Source: Chitinophaga sp. CF418
Lineage (GTDB): Bacteria; Bacteroidota; Bacteroidia; Chitinophagales; Chitinophagaceae
NCBI RefSeq assembly: GCF_900142925.1
Contig: NZ_FRCN01000009.1
Location: 220,494 to 284,493, forward strand
Length of the DNA: 64,000 nt
Reading direction: 5' to 3'
Shown here: piece by piece, positions 25,646 to 34,878 of the stretch
Layout: each line of letters begins with the position of its first letter
Numbering within the stretch: the stretch's first letter is position 1
Program-made: the position numbers and the translations under genes
Notes under the pieces: model-generated
Seen by the model: only the letters and a program-made list of their open reading frames with translations
Told to the model about the DNA's origin: nothing
Databases searched by the model: none

Positions 25646-26728
25646 ATGAAGAAAATCGTCATGTTCACGGCCTTGTGTGCACTTCTATGGCACACCAGCT
25701 GTAAACCACACAAAGAAGAAAAGGAAGAAGTTAACAAGTATACCGTTACCAACCCGGTAGTGATGGATACTTCTTTCACAAAAGAGTATGTTTCCCAGAT
25801 ACGTTCTATCAGGAACATTGAGATCAGGGCTCAGGAAAAGGGGTACCTGGAGAATATATATGTTGATGAAGGCCAGTTTGTTAAAGCCGGACAGGTACTA
25901 TTCAGGATTATGCCGAAATTGTATGAGGCAGAATTGCTGAAGGCTGAGGCGGAAGCTAAGGCTGCAGAAATTGAACTGCAGAATGCAAAAACACTGGCCG
26001 ATAAAAACATCGTCTCCAAAAATGAACAGGCAATGGCACAGGCTAAGCTCGATCAGGCAAAAGCTGAAATCGCGCTCGCCAAACTTCACCTGTCATTTAC
26101 TGAGATCAGGGCTCCGTTTGCCGGCACTATCGACCGTATCCCTAAAAAACTGGGAAGCCTTATTGATGAAGGAGAACTGTTGACCAGTCTCTCAGACAAC
26201 AGTGAGATGTTCGCTTACTTCAACGTGTCTGAGCCAGAGTATCTGGAATACCAGACAAATGCAAAGAGCCGCGGCGATAACAAAGTTAACCTGCTGCTGG
26301 CCAACAACCGCCCCCTGCCTTACAAAGGTGAAGTAGAGGTAATTGAAAGCGAATTTGATAATGAAACGGGAAATATCGCCTTCAGGGCTAAATTCCCGAA
26401 TCCGGACAAGCTTTTAAGACACGGTGAAACAGGTAAGGTGATGATGAGTATGCCGCTGAAAGATGCACTGGTTATTCCGCAGAAAGCTACTTACGAGATT
26501 CAGGATAAAAAGTATGTTTTTGTTGTTGACAAGAATAATGTACTGAAGTCAAAAAATATTACAGTAAGAGGTGAAATGCCTGACCTGTATGTAATTGAAA
26601 GTGGCATATCTGAAGGAGACCGTATACTGCTCGAAGGTATTCAGAAAGTAAAAGATGATGATAAGATCAGCTACGAATATCTGGCGCCGCAAGAGGTTAT
26701 TTCCCATCTGCGATTAAAAGCAGAATAG
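25646..26728 (+). CDS. RND efflux periplasmic adaptor lipoprotein
   Basis: 360 residues. The N-terminal signal ends near HTSC, a loose lipobox. The membrane-fusion-protein order is visible: first half lipoyl EKGYLENIYVDEGQFVKAGQVLFRI, an alpha-hairpin coiled coil (about 90-150, rich in Ala/Glu/Lys), second half lipoyl LSFTEIRAPFAGTIDRI, then beta-barrel and membrane-proximal domains. It links the inner-membrane pump to the outer-membrane channel encoded next. First gene of a three-gene efflux operon. Confidence 0.95.
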   Translation: MKKIVMFTALCALLWHTSCKPHKEEKEEVNKYTVTNPVVMDTSFTKEYVSQIRSIRNIEIRAQEKGYLENIYVDEGQFVKAGQVLFRIMPKLYEAELLKAEAEAKAAEIELQNAKTLADKNIVSKNEQAMAQAKLDQAKAEIALAKLHLSFTEIRAPFAGTIDRIPKKLGSLIDEGELLTSLSDNSEMFAYFNVSEPEYLEYQTNAKSRGDNKVNLLLANNRPLPYKGEVEVIESEFDNETGNIAFRAKFPNPDKLLRHGETGKVMMSMPLKDALVIPQKATYEIQDKKYVFVVDKNNVLKSKNITVRGEMPDLYVIESGISEGDRILLEGIQKVKDDDKISYEYLAPQEVISHLRLKAE

Positions 26729-26755
26729 TAGTTCAATTACTAATAGCGAAGATCA

Positions 26756-29700
26756 ATGTTTAATAAGTTTATCCAGAGACCCGTTCTCTCAATAGTTATA
26801 TCACTTATCATCGTATTTCTGGGGGCGATTGCCATCACCCAGTTACCGGTGACGCAGTTCCCGTCCATTTCACCTCCTAAGGTGAACGTTACTGCGGAAT
26901 ATCCCGGTGCGAATGGTGAGTTGATGGTGAAATCGGTACTCATTCCCCTGGAAAGGGCCATCAACGGTGTTCCGGGAATGAAATACATGACCTCCGATGC
27001 GGGTAACGATGGTGAGGCTACCCTGCAGGTAGTATTTAACCTGGGAACCGACCCAAACCAGGCGTCATTGAACGTACAGAACCGTGTGGCATCAGTGGTG
27101 AATAAACTTCCCCCACTGGTTGTGCGTGAAGGTGTGAAAGTAACCCGCGTGGAATCCAGCATGCTCATGTACGTAAACCTTTACAGTGATGATCCTAATG
27201 CTGACCAGAAATTCCTTTTCAACTTCGCCGATATCAACATCCTGCCTGAATTAAAAAGGGTGGATGGTGTCGGATTCGCAGACATCCTTGGTAACAGGGA
27301 GTATGCCATGCGTATCTGGCTGAAGCCCGACCGTATGTTGGCGTACAAAATTTCTGCCGATGAAGTGATGAAAGCACTGGACGAACAAAGTCTGGAAGCT
27401 TCTCCCGGTAAAACAGGTGAAAGCTCCGGTAAAAGGTCCCAGTCATTTGAGTATGTATTGAAATATTCCGGAAGGTTCAGTAATAAGTCGCAGTATGAAA
27501 ATGTCATCATACGATCCAATCCCAATGGTGAGATACTGCGTCTGAAAGACGTAGCTGATGTGGAGTTCGGCAGTTCGATGTATGACATCTATTCCAACCT
27601 GAATGGTAAACCATCCGCGGCGCTCGTATTGAAACAATCATACGGAAGTAATGCGAGCCAGGTTATCAAAGACGTGAAGGAAAAACTCAAGGAGATCAAA
27701 GCGAATTCTTTCCCTAAAGGGATGAATTATGAGATCAGCTACGACGTATCCAAGTTCCTGGACGCGTCTATTGAGAAAGTAGTACACACGCTGGTGGAAG
27801 CCTTCGTACTGGTGGGTATTGTGGTATTCCTGTTCCTCGGCGACTGGCGTTCTACCCTGATCCCCGCGATGGCGGTACCTGTATCTTTGATCGGTACGTT
27901 TGTGTTCATGCAGTTCTTTGGTATTACGCTGAACCTGATCACCCTGTTTGCGCTCGTACTGGCAATCGGTGTGGTGGTGGATGATGCCATCGTGGTAATT
28001 GAGGCGGTCCATGCGAAAATGGAAAAAGAACATCTGTCGCCGTTGAAGGCTACCAAAGCAGCCATGCATGAGATAGCGGGAGCGATTATCGCCATTACCT
28101 TCCTGATGTCTGCGGTATTCGTACCGGTAGCGTTCATGTCTGGTCCGGTGGGTATATTCTACCGCCAGTTCTCCATCACCATGGCAACAGCGATCGTGCT
28201 TTCCGGTATTGTGGCGCTTACACTTACTCCTGCACTCTGTGCCATGATCCTGAAGAATCATCATGGAAAACATAAGAAGAAATCACTGGTAGATAAATTC
28301 CTGGATAGCTTCAACAGGGGCTTTGACAAGATGTCTGCGAAATATATGAAGCTGTTGCGCAGCATTGTGAACAGGAGAGTGGTGACCTTTGGTCTGCTGG
28401 CCTTTTTCTGTGCGTGTACATACTACCTGAATGGTACTGTGCCCTCAGGCTTCATTCCGAATGAGGACCAGGGTATGCTGTATGCAATTATCCAGACACC
28501 TCCGGGTTCATCGCTGGAAAGAACAAATGAAGTAGCAGAAAAGCTGCAGAAGATCTGCGAAGAGATCGATGGCGTACAATCCGTTTCTGCCCTGGCCGGT
28601 TACGAGATCCTGACAGAAGGAACTGGTTCCAACTCCGGTACCTGTCTGATCAACCTGAAGAACTGGGAAGAGCGTAAACACTCTGTACTGGAGATTATGG
28701 AGGAACTGGAAGAGAAAACCAAAGACATCGCAGGCGCTAATATTGAATTCTTCCAGCCGCCTGCCGTACCGGGTTATGGTGCTGCCGGTGGTTTCGAGTT
28801 GCGTTTGCTGGACAGAGGCGGCTCCGGTGATTATAAGAAAATGGAAGCGGTAAGTAATGAGTTCGTAAAAGAACTGAGTAAACGTAAGGAGCTGTCATCC
28901 GTGTTCAGCTTCTACAGCGCCAGCTTCCCGCAGTACATGATGCGTATTGATAACGACATCGCACAGCAGAAAGGTGTGACAATTGATAATGCTATGAATA
29001 CACTTTCTACGATGATAGGAAGTAACTATGAGATCAGCTTTATCAAATTCGACCGCCCTTATAAGGTGATCATACAGGCAGCGCCTCAATACAGGGCATT
29101 GCCTGAAGACATCCTGAAACTGTATGTGAAGAATGACCGTGATGAGATGGTACCATTCTCTGCTTTCATGAAAATGGAAAAAGTATATGGTCTGTCGGAG
29201 ATCACAAGGTATAACATGTACAACTCATCGCAGATCAGTGGTTCTGCCGCTCCGGGCTACAGTAGTGGTCAGGCTATCAAGGTCATTGATGAAGTGGCGA
29301 AGAAAACCTTACCGAGAGGATTTGGTATAGACTGGGCGGGTATCTCGAAAGATGAGGTGGCGCAGGGTAACCAGGCTATTTACATATTCCTGATCTGTCT
29401 TGGCTTCGTGTACCTGATCCTCGCTGCACAGTATGAGAGCTTTATCCTGCCATTGTCGGTGATACTCTCCCTGCCGGCAGGTATCTGCGGTGCCTACTTC
29501 CTGCTGAAAGTACTGGGCCTGGAAAATAACATCTATGCCCAGGTAGCAATGGTAATGCTGATCGGTTTGTTAGGTAAGAACGCGGTGTTGATCGTGGAGT
29601 TTGCCGTTCAGAAACATCGTTCCGGATCATCAGTACTGGCGGCTGCTATGGAAGGTTCCAAAGTAAGGTTCCGTCCCATCCTGATGACTTCCTTCGCATT

Positions 29701-29929
29701 TATAGCGGGTCTGATCCCACTGGTACTGGCCACAGGCCCAGGTAAGATCGGTAACCGTACTATCGGTACTGCCGCTTGCGGTGGTATGCTTTTCGGAACC
29801 ATCTTCGGTGTGCTGATCATACCCGGATTGTACTACATATTCGGCAAGATCGCAGAAAGACGCATGCTTGTTAAAGAAGAAGAAGAGAATCCTTTAACCG
29901 AAGAAATTGATCATAATGTATATGTATAA
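26756..29929 (+). CDS. RND multidrug efflux permease (HAE1 / AcrB family)
   Basis: 1057 residues, the usual length for AcrB/MexB. It opens MFNKFIQRPVLSIVISLIIVFLG (TM1) and carries 12 predicted spans with two large periplasmic loops. Proton-relay residues are present: the Asp pair in GVVVDDAIVVIEAV (TM4) and the Lys in GLLGKNAVLIVEF (TM10). It exports drugs, bile-like amphiphiles or other toxicants using the proton gradient. Starts 27 bp after the adaptor and overlaps the outer-membrane factor by 23 bp. Codons are strongly biased (CTG, GGT, CGT, AAC), suggesting good expression. Confidence 0.97.
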   Translation: MFNKFIQRPVLSIVISLIIVFLGAIAITQLPVTQFPSISPPKVNVTAEYPGANGELMVKSVLIPLERAINGVPGMKYMTSDAGNDGEATLQVVFNLGTDPNQASLNVQNRVASVVNKLPPLVVREGVKVTRVESSMLMYVNLYSDDPNADQKFLFNFADINILPELKRVDGVGFADILGNREYAMRIWLKPDRMLAYKISADEVMKALDEQSLEASPGKTGESSGKRSQSFEYVLKYSGRFSNKSQYENVIIRSNPNGEILRLKDVADVEFGSSMYDIYSNLNGKPSAALVLKQSYGSNASQVIKDVKEKLKEIKANSFPKGMNYEISYDVSKFLDASIEKVVHTLVEAFVLVGIVVFLFLGDWRSTLIPAMAVPVSLIGTFVFMQFFGITLNLITLFALVLAIGVVVDDAIVVIEAVHAKMEKEHLSPLKATKAAMHEIAGAIIAITFLMSAVFVPVAFMSGPVGIFYRQFSITMATAIVLSGIVALTLTPALCAMILKNHHGKHKKKSLVDKFLDSFNRGFDKMSAKYMKLLRSIVNRRVVTFGLLAFFCACTYYLNGTVPSGFIPNEDQGMLYAIIQTPPGSSLERTNEVAEKLQKICEEIDGVQSVSALAGYEILTEGTGSNSGTCLINLKNWEERKHSVLEIMEELEEKTKDIAGANIEFFQPPAVPGYGAAGGFELRLLDRGGSGDYKKMEAVSNEFVKELSKRKELSSVFSFYSASFPQYMMRIDNDIAQQKGVTIDNAMNTLSTMIGSNYEISFIKFDRPYKVIIQAAPQYRALPEDILKLYVKNDRDEMVPFSAFMKMEKVYGLSEITRYNMYNSSQISGSAAPGYSSGQAIKVIDEVAKKTLPRGFGIDWAGISKDEVAQGNQAIYIFLICLGFVYLILAAQYESFILPLSVILSLPAGICGAYFLLKVLGLENNIYAQVAMVMLIGLLGKNAVLIVEFAVQKHRSGSSVLAAAMEGSKVRFRPILMTSFAFIAGLIPLVLATGPGKIGNRTIGTAACGGMLFGTIFGVLIIPGLYYIFGKIAERRMLVKEEEENPLTEEIDHNVYV

Positions 29930-31355
29930 ATTCAGGAAGAACAGATGGGTTGGTGCACTGGGCGCTTGCCTGGTGGTAGCTGGCTGTAAGGTCCCGAAGA
30001 TCGTTGCGCCACCTGATGCAAAGCCTGTGCCTGCGACATACAACAATAGCCAGGATACGACTAACATGTCTGCCGTACAATGGCGTGAGTTCTTTAAAGA
30101 TAAAGACCTGGTAAACCTGATCGATACAGCACTGAAAAATAACCAGGAGCTGATGATCACTTTACAGGAAATTGAGATCGCAAGAAATGATATCAGGTCC
30201 CGTCAGGCACTGTTACTGCCTTCTGTAGGTGTGAGGGCAGGAGCAGGTCTTGAAAAAGTGGGAAGATATACCAGTCAGGGTGCTGGTGACGCCACTACGG
30301 AGATCGAGCCCGGAAAAGAAATGCCTGACCCGCTGGCCGACTTTACCATCGGCGCTTATGCAAACTGGGAAGTGGATATCTGGAACAAACTGCACAATTC
30401 CAAGAAGGCTGCGGTTACCAGGTTCCTTGCTACAGTAGAGGGTAGAAATTTCGTACTGACCAACCTGATAGCAGAAATAGCGAATTCTTACTACGAATTG
30501 CTTGCTTTGGATAACCAGCTCGCTATTGTAAGGCAGAACATCGATCTGCAGAAGAACGCGCTGGAAATAGTAAAGGTGCAGAAGGAAGCTACCCGGGTAA
30601 CAGAACTGGCCGTGAAGAAGTTCGAAGCAGAAGTACTGAAATCACAGAGCCTGGAGTACGATATTCTGCAGAGCATCAAGGAAACAGAAAACAGGATCAA
30701 CTTCCTGTTAGGCCGTTATCCGCAGGAGGTTCCAAGGGATAAAGGTAATTTCCTGAGTATCATGCCTGCTATGGTCAGCACCGGTATTCCGTCACAGTTA
30801 CTGGCCAATCGTCCTGATATCAAACAGGCCGAACTGGAATTGACAGCCGCAAAACTGGACGTAAAGGTGGCCCGTGCGGAATTCTATCCTTCATTGGGTA
30901 TTACCGCCGGTGTAGGGTTTCAGGCGTTTAAGCCATCCTACCTGTTCAAGCTTCCGGAGTCATTACTGTATTCCGCAGCAGCAGATCTGGTTGCACCGCT
31001 CATTAACAAAAATGCAATCAGGGCTGAGTTTAACAGCGCTAACGCACGACAGCTACAGGCCCTTTATAACTATGAGCGTACGATCCTGAATGCGTTCGTG
31101 GAAGTATCTACGCAGTTGTCCAATATCAACAACCTGAAGAAAAGTTACGAGCTGAAATCACAACAGGTGGATGCGCTGACCAGGTCTATTGATATTTCCA
31201 ATGATCTGTTCAAGTCTGCCAGGGCTGACTATTTAGAAGTGCTGATGACACAACGTGATGCATTGGATTCCAAACTGGAACTTGTAGAGACCCAGAAAGA
31301 ACAGCTGAATGCAGTAGTAAATATTTACAGGAACCTCGGAGGAGGCTGGAAATAA
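29907..31355 (+). CDS. TolC/NodT-type outer-membrane efflux lipoprotein
   Basis: 482 residues by the first ATG, with further ATGs at 29916 and 29922. The start lies inside the permease gene, so translation is coupled. The signal ends in lipobox VAGC. Two OEP repeats follow: the first around WREFFKDKDLVNLIDTALKNNQELMITLQEIEIARND and the second around LANRPDIKQAELELTAAKLDVKVARAEFYPSLGI. It forms the trimeric outer-membrane duct for the pump. A strong terminator closes the operon. Confidence 0.95.
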   Translation: MIIMYMYKFRKNRWVGALGACLVVAGCKVPKIVAPPDAKPVPATYNNSQDTTNMSAVQWREFFKDKDLVNLIDTALKNNQELMITLQEIEIARNDIRSRQALLLPSVGVRAGAGLEKVGRYTSQGAGDATTEIEPGKEMPDPLADFTIGAYANWEVDIWNKLHNSKKAAVTRFLATVEGRNFVLTNLIAEIANSYYELLALDNQLAIVRQNIDLQKNALEIVKVQKEATRVTELAVKKFEAEVLKSQSLEYDILQSIKETENRINFLLGRYPQEVPRDKGNFLSIMPAMVSTGIPSQLLANRPDIKQAELELTAAKLDVKVARAEFYPSLGITAGVGFQAFKPSYLFKLPESLLYSAAADLVAPLINKNAIRAEFNSANARQLQALYNYERTILNAFVEVSTQLSNINNLKKSYELKSQQVDALTRSIDISNDLFKSARADYLEVLMTQRDALDSKLELVETQKEQLNAVVNIYRNLGGGWK

Positions 31356-31379
31356 TAACCTTATCATCTGAATAGAAAT

Positions 31380-31410
31380 AAAGAGCCGGCAGACAACTGA
31401 CCGGCTCTTT
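31380..31410 (+). terminator. Intrinsic terminator of the RND operon
   Basis: The 10-bp stem AAAGAGCCGG / CCGGCTCTTT has an 11-nt loop and is followed by a T-rich tail. Confidence 0.9.
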
Positions 31411-31858
31411 TTGTTTATACGAGGCTATCTCCAGCTGGATTCTAACCGTTTCGGCCCCTGGAGGGGGCACCTCATTCCGTCCCCGGGCTATAAATACATG
31501 CCCCGCCGCGGCGGGTTATCGCCGCAAATGATCCCCCTGACTTACCCCCGGCAACACATTCTTAAAATAAACATAACCTGGAGTTAACAACAAATTCCGG
31601 AAAGCAGCTTATCATTGCACCCGATTTGAAGACACTATAGCCTATGGGGGACTTTTACGCACAACCAATTATATTTCGTTCTGTTATTATTATCTTCGCT
31701 GACTTTGCTTTAAAGCCCTATATTGCATGGATAGCCTCCAGACAGAACCACGTTGCGTATAACCATTAGCTAGGATAATACAACTCTCAGAGAGGGTGGC
31801 CACCAACAGGCCAAAGCAGGTACTTCTTTTTACATTCAAGCATAATAGTAGATTGCCA
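31411..31858. other. Long leader region upstream of SusCD pair 2
   Basis: About 450 bp without a supported gene. A GC-rich spot contains GCCCC-TGGAG-GGGGC (31463-31477) and the perfect 14-bp palindrome CCCGCCGCGGCGGG (31502-31515). Further on the DNA is A/T-rich. CTGACTTTG at 31699-31707 is near, but does not exactly match, the -7 consensus. A highly expressed Sus pair may have its promoter and leader here. Confidence 0.45.
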
Positions 31859-34800
31859 ATGAACAATCAGTTTCTTTTAATTGTAGCAGTATGGCTTTCA
31901 GCCGCAAGCCCGTCCGTGGCTAATACGGTAAGCCATCGTAACTATGATCGGGTAATCCGTCAGGAGCCCATCAAGGGAGTGGTAGTCGGCACAGACGGCA
32001 CTCCTATACCAGGCGCCTCTGTGAAGTCACTGTCTTCCAAACGGGTGACAACCACCAACGAACGCGGGGAATTCTCTCTGCAAGCCGCCGAAGGCGAAAA
32101 ATTAGTCATCTCCTCTATCGGTTTCACACAACAGGAGGTGGCAGCCAGCGGCTCATTCATGCGTGTTACCCTGGCAGCCAGCAGCAGCCAGCTGGGAGAA
32201 GTTGTAGTAGTTGGTTACGGTAGCCAGACCAAAGCCGACGTTACAGGTGCATTAACACAGCTGAAAGCTGATAACATAAAGCAAGGTGTCAACGTTTCTG
32301 TTGATAACATGCTCCAGGGTAAGGTATCTGGTGTGCGTATCGCCCAGTCCAGCGGTGAACCCGGCGCCGGTGTGGATGTGTTCATCCGCGGTGTGGGCTC
32401 TATCCGTAGCGGTAGTACGCCACTCTTTGTTGTAGACGGAGTTCCGTTAAGTAACGATAACGTGAGCGCAGGCGGTCCTAACTTCGGTTTGGGTAGCTCT
32501 GAACCTAAAAATCCGCTGAACTTCCTGAATACCAGCGATATCGAAACCATCACCATTCTGAAGGACGCTTCCGCAGCAGCTATCTATGGTGCAAGGGGGT
32601 CCAACGGTGTTGTATTGATCACTACCAAACGCGGTAGCAAAGGTGCACCTACTTTAACCTATGATACCTACATCGGTACTTCAGCTGTTATCAGAAAGCT
32701 TGACGTGCTTAAAGCTGACGAATACCGTAAGGCCATTAAAGATCCGGCTTACGATCACGGTGGTAACACTGACTGGCAGGACGTAATCTACCGTAACGCA
32801 TTCGTACAGAACCACAACCTGTCTTTTGCTAAAACTTCCAATACCGGTAGTTTCCTCGCATCAGTGTCTCACATGGACCAGGATGGTATCGTGGAAACCA
32901 GCACCTTCAAAAGAACGACTGCAAGGCTGAACGCTGAAGAAGGTTTCTTCGACGACAAACGCCTGACCGTTAAGATGAACCTGACAGCCAGCAACATCGA
33001 CGAAACCGGTATCCCTAACGGTAACACCGCAGGTTCCGATGGTCAGCTGATCATTCACGCATTAATGGCGAATCCTACACGTTCTGTGTTCGATTCTACC
33101 GGCAAATACACCAACTTCAACATGAACGCCCACTACAACCCGGCGTACCTGTTGAGCATCTATAAAGATAAGACCAATACCTTCCGCGTGCTGGGTAACG
33201 TTGAAGCTGCATTCAGAATTTTAAAAGGCCTGAACTACCGTATCAACTATGGTATCGACAAGTCTACTTCTGAGCGTAACTCTACCATCTATCCGAACAT
33301 TACGGACAGAACGCCACTGGGTGCTTATGTACAGAACAACCTGTCATCACTCACCACATTGCTGGACCAGTATCTGACATACAACCGTTCTTTCAACAAA
33401 CACCAGGTTGAATTAATGGGTGGTTTCTCTTACCAGAAGTTCCAGTTCGCAGGAACTGCCTTTGGTATGCAGGGCATCACCAAGCAGGGTGAAGGCGTAG
33501 ATCCTGAGTACAACCCAGGCTATTCCGGAACACCCACTGCTCCAAGCGGTTATGCACAGGAGAATGAATTACAGTCTTTCTTCGGACGTGTAAACTATAA
33601 CTACGACAACAAGTACCTGGTAACAGCGTCTTTACGTGCGGATGGTTCTACCCGTTTCGGTGAAGATAAAAAATACGGTTACTTCCCATCAGTAGCATTG
33701 GGCTGGACCCTTTCCCGTGAAGACTTCCTGAAAGACGTCAGCGCTATCCAGGATCTGAAACTCCGCGCCAGCTGGGGTCAGACCGGTAACCAGGAAGTAC
33801 CTAACAAGATCACTCAGGCAAGCTATTCACTGTCGCCAACTGCAGGTTACTACCTGTATGACGACCATACCGTTGTAAATGGTGTGCTTGTAAACCGTAC
33901 CGCTAACCCAGGTCTGAAATGGGAGCTGGTAGAACAGTACAACATCGGTGTTGACTTTGATCTCTGGAAAGGTAAGTTGTACGGTTCATTAGAATATTAT
34001 AATAAGACCACTAAAGATCCTATCCTGAACATTCCTTCTGGTCCGCTGAGCCCTACCACCACTATCTGGAAGAACGTAGATGCACAGATCGTGAACAAAG
34101 GTTTTGAATTCATGCTGGGAACCACGCTGCTTCGCACGAAGAACTTCAGCTGGTCACTGGACGTGAACGGATCTACATTGTCTAACAAGATCAAAGACCT
34201 GCCTGTTTCTGAACTGTATTCAGGTAGCATTTCCGGTCCGGGCCTTTCCGGTGTGAATGCCAACATCTATAAGAATGGCTACGAAGCTGGTTCTTTCTTC
34301 ATGCTGAAACACCTGGGTTATGATAAAGATGGTAAAGATATCTTCGAAGATAGAACCGGCGATGGTGTGATCAACACTAACGACAGACAGATCTTCCAGG
34401 GTGCTATTCCTAACTTCAACTTCGGTATTAACAGCCAGATGCGTTACAAGGCATTTGACCTGGGCTTCTCCTTCATCGGACAGACCGGCGGATACCTGGT
34501 GAACAATACCGCACTGGATCTGAATATCAATAGCCTGGCATCTGACCGTAACGTACTAAGGAAATATTACGAAGACGGTGCAAACGTTGCTAACCAGGTA
34601 CAGTTATCTTCATTATACCTGGAGAAGTCTGACTTCATCCGTTTAAGCAACCTGCGTCTGGGTTATACCCTGACCCTGGCTCAACTGACATGGCTGAGAT
34701 CATTAAACATTTATGTGAGTGCCCAGAACCTGTTCACTATCACCGGTTACTCCGGTTATGATCCGCTGGTGAACACTACTAAGACCGTAAATGGAAACCA

Positions 34801-34873
34801 GTCCCTGGGTGTTGACTATGCCACCTATCCGGCAGCAAAAACATTCCTGTTAGGTGCAACCGTTAAATTTTAG
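31859..34873 (+). CDS. SusC/RagA TonB-linked outer-membrane transporter (pair 2)
   Basis: About 1004 residues from the ATG at 31859 (MNNQFLLIVAVWLSAASPSVA is the signal peptide); a GTG 63 bp upstream is not needed. Domains: CarboxypepD_reg-like (IKGVVVGTDGTPIPGASVKSLSS), plug (LGEVVVVGYGSQTKADVTGAL to IYGARGSNGVVLITTKRG) and barrel ending TFLLGATVKF. Codon choice is markedly biased to CTG, CGT, GGT, AAC and TAC, unlike SusC at 14382, which points to high expression. No hydrolase is linked, so the substrate is unknown. Confidence 0.96.
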   Translation: MNNQFLLIVAVWLSAASPSVANTVSHRNYDRVIRQEPIKGVVVGTDGTPIPGASVKSLSSKRVTTTNERGEFSLQAAEGEKLVISSIGFTQQEVAASGSFMRVTLAASSSQLGEVVVVGYGSQTKADVTGALTQLKADNIKQGVNVSVDNMLQGKVSGVRIAQSSGEPGAGVDVFIRGVGSIRSGSTPLFVVDGVPLSNDNVSAGGPNFGLGSSEPKNPLNFLNTSDIETITILKDASAAAIYGARGSNGVVLITTKRGSKGAPTLTYDTYIGTSAVIRKLDVLKADEYRKAIKDPAYDHGGNTDWQDVIYRNAFVQNHNLSFAKTSNTGSFLASVSHMDQDGIVETSTFKRTTARLNAEEGFFDDKRLTVKMNLTASNIDETGIPNGNTAGSDGQLIIHALMANPTRSVFDSTGKYTNFNMNAHYNPAYLLSIYKDKTNTFRVLGNVEAAFRILKGLNYRINYGIDKSTSERNSTIYPNITDRTPLGAYVQNNLSSLTTLLDQYLTYNRSFNKHQVELMGGFSYQKFQFAGTAFGMQGITKQGEGVDPEYNPGYSGTPTAPSGYAQENELQSFFGRVNYNYDNKYLVTASLRADGSTRFGEDKKYGYFPSVALGWTLSREDFLKDVSAIQDLKLRASWGQTGNQEVPNKITQASYSLSPTAGYYLYDDHTVVNGVLVNRTANPGLKWELVEQYNIGVDFDLWKGKLYGSLEYYNKTTKDPILNIPSGPLSPTTTIWKNVDAQIVNKGFEFMLGTTLLRTKNFSWSLDVNGSTLSNKIKDLPVSELYSGSISGPGLSGVNANIYKNGYEAGSFFMLKHLGYDKDGKDIFEDRTGDGVINTNDRQIFQGAIPNFNFGINSQMRYKAFDLGFSFIGQTGGYLVNNTALDLNINSLASDRNVLRKYYEDGANVANQVQLSSLYLEKSDFIRLSNLRLGYTLTLAQLTWLRSLNIYVSAQNLFTITGYSGYDPLVNTTKTVNGNQSLGVDYATYPAAKTFLLGATVKF

Positions 34874-34878
34874 AGATT

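Noticed and set aside
27638..28273. 211-codon minus-strand frame
   Set aside because: Lies wholly opposite the RND permease; low-complexity His/Arg/Tyr content is typical of antisense reading.
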